DNA from: Pyxicephalus adspersus
Taxonomy: Eukaryota; Chordata; Amphibia; Anura; Pyxicephalidae
Direction: 5' to 3'
Assembly: GCF_032062135.1 (NCBI RefSeq)
Contig: NC_092858.1
Coordinates: 127,366,355 to 127,430,354, forward strand
Length of the DNA stretch: 64,000 nt
The translations under genes and the position numbers were made by a program. The notes under the pieces were generated by a model. It was not told where the DNA came from and searched no databases. It saw nothing but the letters and a program-made list of their open reading frames with translations. Each line of letters starts with the position of its first letter. Position 1 is the stretch's first letter. This document shows, in pieces, positions 49,201-61,200 of the stretch.

Positions 49201-52200
49201 TGGTTTATCACCCAGGTATACTGATGAAAATGTATCCTCCCTAGTTTTGGACAGCTTTAATAAATCAGGCTCATTGTCTCTGTTATCATTTGCATTGTTC
49301 TAAATCAGTGGTCGCCAACCTTTTCTGTTCCACGGACCACTAAAATCACCAGCTCCTGACCACACATGCGCGGGGAGCCGGGTGTCTATCAAAGGGGGAG
49401 AAACCTCCCTCCGAGTCATGTTATTATGACATAACCCCGCCCACTCTCCTATTGCAGATCTGAGCCTGCAATGGGAGAGGGGGCAGGTTGTGTCCAGGGA
49501 CAGAGCCCGCTCTTCTCCTTGAGCCTAGGAACTGCATGGGGGACATGGTTCGCGGCTCTGGCCGGTGTGTCCCCCCAGTGGGGTCCCTCTCCCGACCCCG
49601 CTCAGGGGGTGCACTGGCCAGAGCCACAGACCACCAAAATTTTCTCGCGGACCACTGGTTAGTAACCGCTGTTCTAAATTAAATTGGAGGACTTTAGAAT
49701 CAAACCACTATGTGTAAGGCTAGGTACACACGTGCAATAATTATCGTTTGTAAACGAACGATCAGAGATGCTTCCGGATTATTTTAAATGATCGTATTGT
49801 GCACAGTTCTGTACATGCTGTAACAATACGATCGTTTAAAAATAATCCACCAATAATGTACACTAGATACGATCGTTTGAATGATCTTTTGTGAACGATC
49901 CTTCGAACAATGCAGGAAGTGACATTTACAGTGGAAATTACGAACGATAGTTGCCTAATCAGATCAGCCTGGACGGTCGTTCTTTTCAAGCGAGATTCCT
50001 CGTTCATCGGCGTCATTGACCAGTCGTTGTGCACTTTTTTTGGTAACAATTATCGTACGATCTGCCGTGGATCGTTCGTTTCCAATGACAATTATCGCAC
50101 CTGTGTACGCAGCCGTAGGTATAATAGGAAAAGGCAAGGGTTTTCACATCTATCTTGTTTATGTTGTCCTGATACATAGGGGTGCTTGAGAATTGTCACC
50201 CTAGGACAGAAAAGTACAAGAAAGTTAAAACAAAAGCTTGAAAAAAATTAAAAGAATATTTCAGCAATCACATATTAAGACAGGTGAGCTGCAGTATATT
50301 ACAACAAATAACATTTTCGTTTTTGGGTTTAGATATGTTTTAAAACATTATGCATTCATGTGGAAAAATCATTTTTTTACAGAATTTTTTANNNNNNNNN
50401 NNNNNNNNNNNNNNNNNNNNNNNNNNNNNNNNNNNNNNNNNNNNNNNNNNNNNNNNNNNNNNNNNNNNNNNNNNNNNNNNNNNNNNNNNNNNNNNNNNNN
50501 NNNNNNNNNNNNNNNNNNNNNNNNNNNNNNNNNNNNNNNNNNNNNNNNNNNNNNNNNNNNNNNNNNNNNNNNNNNNNNNNNNNNNNNNNNNNNNNNNNNN
50601 NNNNNNNNNNNNNNNNNNNNNNNNNNNNNNNNNNNNNNNNNNNNNNNNNNNNNNNNNNNNNNNNNNNNNNNNNNNNNNNNNNNNNNNNNNNNNNNNNNNN
50701 NNNNNNNNNNNNNNNNNNNNNNNNNNNNNNNNNNNNNNNNNNNNNNNNNNNNNNNNNNNNNNNNNNNNNNNNNNNNNNNNNNNNNNNNNNNNNNNNNNNN
50801 NNNNNNNNNNNNNNNNNNNNNNNNNNNNNNNNNNNNNNNNNNNNNNNNNNNNNNNNNNNNNNNNNNNNNNNNNNNNNNNNNNNNNNNNNNNNNNNNNNNN
50901 NNNNNNNNNNNNNNNNNNNNNNNNNNNNNNNNNNAGAATTCTTTATTTACTATATATGAATTACTTACATGCAGTGCTTCTTCAGTTCCCATGACCTTGG
51001 AATAGTATTCACATATTTTTCTTTTCCTATTGAATAATAATGTCAGAACAGAATAATCAGCTTAAAGGCTTATATGTGCAGGTGTTTTTTTAAGGACTCC
51101 AAGGTTTCACAGAATCCTTTGAATTTGTACACAAGAAAGGTAGATGGTTTCTTTGTCTAATGAAGCAGAACAAGATTATTTTGCTTATACTTTAGCTTGC
51201 ATCATGTACTCATGCACACTGCTGATGTGATCATTGGAGTCCTGTCCATACCCCAAGCTATTATCATTTCTCATTGCAATCACTTGAACTAAAGTTAGGT
51301 ACACAAATAATTTATGTTGTTTGAAATTATCTGTTGTAATCATTTCAAGCAACATTACAAGAAATGAGCACTGTACACACAGCACGGTTCAGTTCTATAA
51401 AGGTAAGGGACAGCAAGTGGTACCCAGCTGTGCTCCAACATTAAGGGACCAGCGTGTGTATGTATTTTAAGCGGTGATGTAATATGAAAACTAGTGCCCA
51501 TGAGTACAAACTATTTATTCATATGATTTAAACAAAACAAAAGCAATATGATATTTACTATTTAAAATATTTGTCTCATTTACCTTTTAAGGTTACCACA
51601 TAAATTAAAAATTTGCTTCAAGCCAGTAGTAGCCAACCTTTTTGGACCTATGGACCACTGAACTCACGGGCTCTGAACCGCACATGTGCAGGGAGCTTTG
51701 TGTCAGTTCCCCTGAGTGATGTCATGATGCCAGAACCCCGCCCACTCTCCCATTACAAGTCTAAACCTTTGATGGGCGAGTGAGTCTCTGGACACAACCC
51801 GCCCACCGCCCTCTGCAATGTCTCCGGGAGACAAGGTCAGTGGCTTTGGCCAGTGCGCCTCCTCAAAAGAGGTCCTTCTCCTGACTCCGCTGGGGGCTGC
51901 ACCAGCCAACCGTCCGTCGGCGTCCGCTGCTTTAAACCATCCCTTATAATTTCCTGTGGGTTACCCTACTCAAGTTTTTATGGTATGACAGTTGTCTAGC
52001 AGTTTTTTTTTTTACCAGCATTCAATCTACACTGCAAATACACATAAAGAATGTAATTTGAAACATAAAGTCTGGATGTACTCATCATATCCCACACTAC
52101 TAGTACATATGGCAGTGACAGGAATAAAATCTTACTCTGCTGGTCATGCCTACAATTTACGGTTATGGTTGGAAAATAGGGATTTCTTCTGGCAACTGGT

Positions 52201-55200
52201 TTTTCTTTCTTGTAGCTACCTCTACTGCTTCTAGGTAGTTACCAGGTACTGCAATAGGTACCCTGTTTGTGGTACTGCAATAGGTACCCTGTCTGTGGTA
52301 CTGCAATAGGTGCCCTGTTTGTGGTACTGCAATAGGTACTCTGTTTGTGGTACTGCAATAGGTGCCCTGTTTGCAGTATCTGGGTACTGCAAGCAGAAAA
52401 ATCCAAGTGCCATGCACCTTTACAAAGTACAGACGAAAAACCTTTTACATTTTTCTTGTTTCAGATTAGAATAGTGAAAGGTAGGGACCCTTGTTGTTTT
52501 TTTTTATTGCGATTCAGGGATCCAATTTAAAGATATACCCTCACTTTCTGTCCTGCTGATTTTTTACCAGACAGGAAGCGAAGCGAACATTCTATCAGCG
52601 ACATGGGCAGAAAAAAGGTCCTCTTCTTTAGAATAGGGAAAGACAAAAGTATTTTATTTTATTTTTATGTCACCTGCAGATTTACCTTCACTTCCTGTCT
52701 GGTGAAATCATCATCAGCAGAGCAGGATGTTGGGATAAGTTAGGGTATATTAGGGGACCCCTAAATAGCAGTAAAGCCCATCAGGAGTTCCAGTCTTTAC
52801 CTAATCTTTTCAATTTGAGAAAAAAATGTTTCAACCTTGACATACACTTTAAAAGGTTTTTAGTAAAAAAATGTTTTTGGATTTACCAAGGAATCTAGTT
52901 GGATTAACGCCTATGGTGACCCCTAAAATGAACATTGACTACAGATAAGTCTTGTTTTATTTTGCAATAAGGTTTAAAAAAGAATGGTATTTTACTCTTG
53001 CTTGCAGTGTGAAAATATAATAACCTCAGAGAAAAGACATACCACGTATTTCAGAATAAATGCAAACACTTATTACCTTTCTTCCTTGTTCAGATTTGCC
53101 AGCTGAGATGCTTTTCTGGAGAGGATGAATCTGAAGGTAATAAAACAGATAATTAAACTTTGAAGTACATAAAGGAAAGACAATCTACCTGCTCAAGGCC
53201 TTAGTAATTCATTCAGACATATCTGTAGGGTTTAGGTAATGCTACAGACATTGCTCTATAAAAGGGTTTCTTGAACAAAATAAGAGTTTTCTGAATATTT
53301 TATTTCTATAAAAGTATTCATGTAACTAATACACTTATATACTGTATAGTAAAAGTAGTTGGGTCTAGGTTTATAAAAGTGATGCAATAATTACAGCATC
53401 TTTAAATTGGTCTCTAAATTTGAGTTTTAGGTGGTGAGAATGGTGGAAATGGGCTTGTTATAGAAAATTACAAGAAAAATAATATATTGATGCTGCCTAT
53501 AAATCAATAGCTATGTGACAGCTTTGAAAAAATAATAAAATATATTTTGGTATTCCTTGGTCTAAGCCTTGCTGCTAAGTCCAAAATGCTATTGGTACTG
53601 ATTTTACCAAAAAAAATCAGTCCCTGGAAAAAAGGTCTACTAACCTCCCTAGAGGTAACCCCGAGTGCGACTCGGGGTAGAAAAAAGTTGCTTACAGTGG
53701 TAACCCCGAGTCACACCCGTGGTATGTAAACCTATGGGAAGGTAATAGTAAATAGAGTTTTATCTGATCCGCTGGCGTCCCACACCGTCCAGCGCTGCAA
53801 TCTCCGTCTTCTTCCTTCTTCTGCTTCCGATGAGTCTCCGGGGAGTTCCTGGTGACGTTGATGCATGTGTACGTTGCTGGCGGGGCGGAGCAGGAAATTC
53901 AAACTCCATTTGTGTTGCATTCAATACAAAATAACTGTATTGAATGCAATACATTGGATAAAAAAAAACAGTACATTGTTTTCAAGAACATTTATTTTAC
54001 AGTATATATATTAGTTTGAGTATAATGTGTATGTGTAAACATTTTTTTTTAAAATATATTTTTTATTTTTTTCAATTTATTGTTTTTACATGATTTTGTG
54101 TTTCAAACTTTATTATACTCATACTATTATATTATACTGTAAAATAAATTTTCATGAAAAACAATGTACCGCTTTTAGACATAAAAAAACAGAAAGAAAT
54201 GAACCACTAGGGAAGTTAAAAAAAACTATTTACCGTTGCTAGCTTCCCTGTCACATCAAAAATGTTCCAGATCCAGAATATTATACTCAGATTTGTGGAG
54301 GTGAATTAAATGGTAGACTTTAGGAAATGTCCCAATCTCTTTTATCTTTTCTTTATGTTCAGAATGAGCAAAGGTAGAGTGAGGTAATATGTAAAGCATA
54401 TACAAAGCAATAGCATGTTTATTTAAACTACTGCAGCAACATAAATTAGATTTTCCCCAGCCAGCAGTACTGTGGAAGATTTTAGAACATATAGTATATC
54501 AAAGGCTGTGGAAAACATTTTCACAAAGACCCTTGAGCCACATCTATACATAACCTTTTACATTTTAAATTTTAAAAATACAATTTATCTAATTTCCTCT
54601 TACTTCTCTACAAACCTCTACATCTGCATTAACCACTTTATAAGCATATTTCCGTTCTAAATGAGCCTTACTACACCTGTCAATGACAGCTGTCATCATC
54701 CATTACCAAGAATGGCTAAGCCCTGCTATACCTGCCATTAAAACAACAAATTCCAACTCAGAATTTCTAAATGTGGTTGGTTTCCTAAACCGATCCAACT
54801 GGTTTCATTTTGAGTTACAATGTTTACATTAGACTTACCTCTAGTAACATGTGCCCATCAAAATGTAAACTTCGTTATTCCTTTATTTATGGAAATTGGT
54901 ACAAAAAACTATTTCCATAAAACTATTTATGGAAATTGGTACAAAAAACTAAACTGATATTTGTAATAAATAGATATTTTCGAAACACTGGAGCCAAGTG
55001 TATTCTGACCTAAATCTTGTAAGATTTAGGTCAGAATACAAAGTCCATAGACATGTCACTAGCTGTCCCTCGAGGGGGCTCCCAATCTAATATACCTACC
55101 ATAGTCATACATCTTTAGTACATTTTAAGGGCAAGTTTTTCGGGGGAAGCCAATTAACCTAACTGCATGTTTTTTGAATGTGGGAGGAAACCAGGGTACT

Positions 55201-58200
55201 TGGAGGACACAAACACAGGGAGAACCTGCAAACTCTAAAACCAAACCAGCAAAAACAAACAACTCTTGCACATTTCCTGTAATAAAGACCAGTCACAGCC
55301 TCTCCCTGTGCTCAGTGACTGATCCTGCATACATCTAATAGTGAGTGGTCACCCCACAGCTTTTGTATTTGCAGCACAGTGATGATTTCACAGTTCCTTT
55401 ATAAGGTATCTGGCTTTGCATTGCCATTTAGTCTTGATGGCAATTGAGGTATATAATACATTTGTGTGCAGGGAAATAGGTAATAATAAATGATTTAGGG
55501 TTTAGCCCTGTTTTTTTTTTTACCCTATGATGGCCGGTGCAGAACCATCAGGTTTAGTGTCATCCAAGGTGAATCCAATTGGTGTTTCCTCTTCCTCAAT
55601 CATCATACAGCCACAGTAGCCTGGATAAAGGAATATTATATCATATTACTATCAGAGCACTTATGAAACAACAACATAAGGTAATGCAACATGGGTGCAG
55701 TACCAAACCCAAACTCAGTAGCAGAACTGAATGAGACTGAGTGTTGGGATAGGACTCCGATGACACTTCACCTGTATTCCCTTTGAAGGATCTTAAATAA
55801 TGAATCACACAGTTCTATCGTTGGCTCCAAGTTAAGTAAATGTAAGGCTTATTCAATAATACTATGATTGTGGATTGTCATGTTAGAATTACTACCATTT
55901 ACTGCAACCAGATGATTTTATTTAAAAGTGTTTACAGTCAAATATAAACTTACAGTTTTTCAAGAATAATCAGTTATCATAAACAATGAAATTGAAAGCA
56001 GGTGTATTAACTTCTTAAATAAATTACCAGCTGTACCAACATAAGTGAGGATAGTAAAATCAGTATAATACAAGAAACACTGTCTAGGTCTTGATCATCC
56101 ATTTATGATATTTTATTTGTACTGGTGCCTTGAAAGTTTGAGTCAGCGGTGATGAGGAGTTCTGTGGGTAGGTATAATTGCTTAGAAAAGTTGCCCCTGG
56201 GGAAGATCAGCATTCTTTTTATATAAGACAATACCTCCATCCTAAATTGGCCCTCTTGTGTACTAGTGGTTGGGACATTGGACTGAAAGCTCCTTTGGGA
56301 GCAAGTGAAAAAAGTTTTAGTTTTCAAAAATAAATGTCAAGCATGTTGCTGTAACCTTTTTTTTCTCTAGCTTGTATTTATGTTAATATGTTAAAGGCAG
56401 TGTTTTTTATTGTTCATCCACAGATTCAGATGCAATCTACTTTACTTATTCTGTTTTCTTACAGTTCACAAATTAAGGTTAAGGGAGCTTTTAGAAAAGA
56501 GCAAAACAAGCCATGTTCTCAAGTTTCCAGGAATCTAAATTATGTACAATTAATTTAAAATTACTCTAGTTGGTTAAAAGGAAACCTGTCATGACATGAA
56601 CATGCAGTATGCCATTGCTGATCTTCCTTCTGATAATGATAGCTGTGAGAAGTGATCCAGAACAAGAGTGCAGATAAGACCTTTTTTCAGATGTTTCATC
56701 ATATTTCTGACTTTTTCAGGTCAGTAAACATTCAATTTTAAGTTTTATTTTGCAGTAAGAGGAACTGTAAATATTTTCTCCAGTATGGTACTGACAAGTA
56801 ATACAAAGGTGTTAGATTTACTGCCATCAATGACTATCACCATAACTGAATTTGAACTGTTGACAGATGTAGAAAACACAGCAAATGTAATACCATCTGT
56901 TGATTCTTGACAGAAAATTTATATTATATACTCCATTTAATTTCAACATAAAAAGAACATATTGGACCTAGCACTGCAAAGGCCACTGTGCTGCCCTTCA
57001 GTAAGACTGCACTGTAAGACATTTAGTACTTCCCTTTTGATCCAAACTTGCTTTATTTCTGTTGTTTATGAAAAAGCTACTATTGGGCTTTAATATTTTT
57101 TTCACCATTGCCATTTTTCACCACCATTTTTGCACCATTTTCTGCATGCATTTACATGCCCAAAATTTTATATGAAAAATATCAAATTATGCTTGTACTC
57201 GCACACACATCTTTTTAACTGCCTGTCTGTTTTTTTATTTTTACAAAGTTGTAGCTTTCATAAAAATCTCATGATAGTGGTTATTTGAAGGTGTAGACAA
57301 GTGTGTAAGTTGATCCCTGGGGCATCTAATAACACAGGTCAACATATCATTTTCATCAGATATAATTTTATATGGGCTTTGTAGTATTTTTGATGCAACA
57401 AATCTGTGGTCATTTTTTCTCAGCTAAATATATATTGTGTGAAATTCGTTATAAATAGCCTTAACTTATTACAACATTTAACCACAGTTTTCTTCTTTAA
57501 GGTCAGAGACTGCACTAACTGCGATTGCCTAGAAATTGCCTTATTGATCCAGACAGTTTCTGTTACATATGTGGTTCATTTACGACGAAAGCACAACGTC
57601 GCCAAACTACCACAGAACTTAAAAAGATATACAAATTATATTTCGGCAGTCCACTTGGTGACCAGGATAAATCCAGGGCTCCACATGTCATCTGTACCCA
57701 TTGTTCCAATGGACTATGTGACTGGCTAAATCGGCTTAAAGCAGCAATCCCATTTGCAATCCCGATGTTCTGGAGAAAACCGCGAGACCATCTAATCAAC
57801 TGCTAATTTTGCTGCGTCAACAAAAGTGGATTCTCAGGTAAAACTAAGCACAAAATTGTATATCCCAGCCTCGATTCTGCAATTGGACAAAAAAAACAAT
57901 GATTTTTCACTTTCAAATGACTTATTGGTCCCATAATGCCTCACAGGGTTGACCTTTGTTCATATTTGATAGTGGGAAGGCTTCAGCCCCTTGTTCCACC
58001 ACCACCACTTTGCAGTGGCAATGCTTTGAGATCCTAGGGAATTTACTAACATCTCTGTTTTATACATACTATCGACAATTACAGGTTTGGGAAATAACAA
58101 GCTATTAATATAGATTGAAATTTTTTATCAAATCCCTCAAGATTTTTTAAAAACTTACTTGCCCTCCATTGTCTGTTGAGAATATTCTGGCCGTTCCACC

Positions 58201-61200
58201 ACAGATCTTTACATACCATAGAAACCAAAGTGTAGAAACCTGCTGAGTCTCAGCTGTCACAACCAAATTCACAAAGAGCTCTGCAAAATTTCTAGCTGCA
58301 CTGAAAGAATACAAAAATACATTAATACGAGGGGGTGCTGAGAAGTTCCTGGTTTGCCCCTTCCAGATGAAATAGAAAAATGAGTGTGGGGGCATATGAC
58401 AGCCTAATACCTAACAGTTAGTATGTAACTGTGCAAATATCATGTCTTTGCGATTCTTAAAACAGTTTTTTTCTTTTAGTGAGAAGCTGTGATGGCAGAG
58501 GCACAAGCAAGTTTCACGTCCTTGGGAGTTACTGGCCATCAAGAAGTTTTTGTTTCTCCAGGCAACAAAGGACATTCACAATGAGGTGTCACAAACACTG
58601 GGGGAGAAGTGTCCTTCCTTTTCATGGAGAAACAAAAATTTTATGACGGCCCATAACTCCAACAACGTGAATCCTGCTTGTGCCTCTGCCATCACAGCTT
58701 CTCACTAAAAGAAAAAACAGTTTTAAAAGAATCGCAAAGACCTGATATTTCTACAGTTACATACTAAGATATTAGGCTGTCATATCCCCCTACACTCATT
58801 TTTCTATTTCATCTGGAAGGGGGCAAAGCCAGGAACTTCCCTGAACCCCCTTGTACACATGCAGAAGTGTATAAATGACCAAATACTTTAAACAAGATGG
58901 GTATCCTTTACCAACTAAAGTATTTCGATCAGTACTTTATTTATTGTATTTTTAATTGATGGCACTGATTTGAGCCATTAAGGGGTAGAGTAAAGGCTGA
59001 CATGATCAGACAATTGATGTAGATAAGGTCACAAAAAATAGTTATAGGCTTTGAGTAGGTTTTCAAGTCTGGTATGCAAGGGAAGGATACAAGGGCAATT
59101 AGAGGAAAGCAATAAAGTTGGAGATAGTAGGAATTATGATTTTGGAAATTTCAACTTATAAGGAGGTAATTGAAGTTTCATTATCTGCAAAAGTAAATTG
59201 TGACATGGACAAATTAAATGTAAATATAAAGAAAAAATCTAAGCAAAATTAAATTTTACAATTTGTTAAGGTTTAGTAAGGATAATGACGTAATTAGCAA
59301 AATATGTATTAGGATGTTAGTAATGTTTTGACCAGTGTACCAGTATATCATTTTGCAGTCTTCTACTGTTAGAAATAGTTTTTTTTGCCTTCAAATAAAA
59401 TTATTCATTTGTGCCCATGGTATACATTTTGTCTTTCTTTAGTCTAAAATTGAGGTAGTTTGTGTAAAATTATATTGTACACAAGGCGCTCAGTTTGCTG
59501 CTTTCATACACTGTACATAATAATGTCTTTGTTCAAGTTTTCAGCAGTGGTGAATAACAACAGTGGTTAAAAACATGAATGAAAAGACAGTTAAACCTGT
59601 AAAAGCAACCCCAAAGTTTAACCTGCTGATTAGCAATGTAAATCTAAAATATATTCATGTAATATATCATACTTATCTTCTAAAGATAAAAAAGAAGTTT
59701 TGTTTTTTTTTAATTTGTATGCATATCAATAAAATTATATATACAAGAACACATTGCCAGTTATCCCAAACCATTGATTGTCTTTGTGTAAAGCTCAATA
59801 ACAGGGTTTAATGTACTGTACTTTGCAGTTTTAATGATATTATTGGAATCACTATATTATACTTTCCAAAATAAGCAGAAATGTTAAAATACCTGGCTTC
59901 CCCACTGATCCATAGTTCTCATGAAATTATTATAATCCAAGTAAACCAATGGGTTGTATGCAGGTGGGAATGCTCCATTAAATTTGTATGATTTACCCTG
60001 CAAAACAAAAGTATTGGTTGGAAAATATACAGTAGGAAAAATTGAATCCTAAATAAAATCCTAAATGGCTGAAATACTTCAGATATAATAGTCTTACCTT
60101 TGCACGCTGGATTAGGTTGCCATGTAAATACACCTTATAGGTCTGCACACCCAGTTCTTTAGCCATTCGTAATAAACGATTTTGAGTTGGTCCTACATAT
60201 GCACCTCCAACATCTACATATTGAACTTCCTTGTTCTAAAAGCAAGAAAAATGAGGCAATAAGTATATGGCATACAGTATGTTAGTATGACACAATAAGC
60301 ATTTGGCATGCAATAAGTATTTGACATGCAGTATGCTTATTGCAGTTTCCCATACAACCTATTTTGTCCAGCAATGTCACTTGCAGCAGCAATGAAAATA
60401 AAGAAATAACAGCAGCACCTGCTTCTTTTTAGCCATGCAGCCTGATGTATTTTATTAGTATCCCCAGCACATACTCTGTGGCTGCGCACAGCTGAAGGAG
60501 ATTTTAGAGGCATATTAGTTGCTGACCCTATCCTGTGCTACCATTGGCTGCTGGGACTTTATAGCTTCTCTGCTCCCAGTTACCAGTGCCTGTTGTAGCG
60601 TTAAGCTAGGCGTTAAGCTAGGCGTTAAGCTGCTGGTTTATGAATTTGGGTCATTTACTGTTGCTGACCTTGTCTGTTTCTGACCCTGTCAATTTATGCT
60701 GCCTGCACTGACCTTTTGCCTGTGACCCCAATTCTGCTTGTGTCTTGCCCTTGTGTACCTCATCTGGTGGATGGATTAACTGTCTGTGACCATTTGCTTT
60801 GTTATCTGGACTTGTCTCTGTTGGAATCCTGATACTGCATTATCTGTGGGCTCCTGGTCTTCTGCCAGCCCTTCTCCAGGCACCATCCCTTGTGCAATAA
60901 GTCCTGGGGGCAACTGTGTGCTGGGAAAATCAACCAGTCTTCCAAGGCTGAGCGGGGGCTGCTATAGGTGAGGAGTGCATCATTAGATTGGGGGACTGGT
61001 GCCTGGCCAGTACTGTTGCTGGACGGGGGCCTTATACAGTAATTATATGACCAAGGCAGTGTATCCCTACTGTGATTGTACTAATTTAGTCCCTTCACTG
61101 TACATTTTATTAGTTCTAACCACTATGTAGTAGAATTGTTAAGCATCTATAAAAAGTGTGTTAACCTTAAAGATATTGTCATGATTAACATTTAATCTGC

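Larger units (their letters stand above)
51027..53076 (-). other. Minus-gene intron 10
   Basis: 2.05 kb: an eroded relative of the 49718 MITE (about 51293-51400), hAT MITE copy 3 (51624-51929), a 26-bp minisatellite (52246-52375) and a repeat-like stretch ending TTGACATACACTTTAAA near 52850 whose terminal motif recurs near 42640. Confidence 0.65.
53131..55523 (-). other. Minus-gene intron 9
   Basis: 2.4 kb containing a piggyBac-like element (53640-54219), a 40-bp tandem duplication (54884-54952), a perfect palindrome (54999-55040), a SINE fragment (55040-55245) and a dispersed repeat (55262-55380). Confidence 0.75.

Noticed and set aside
50238..51005. Several long open frames spanning the N gap
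   Set aside because: They are open only because N codons are not read as stops.
52246..52375. CRISPR-like regular repeats
   Set aside because: Units are contiguous without unique spacers, and the genome is a vertebrate.
52163..52417. 84-codon minus-strand frame with periodic [10 protein letters not shown]
   Set aside because: Direct translation of the 26-bp minisatellite at 52246-52375.
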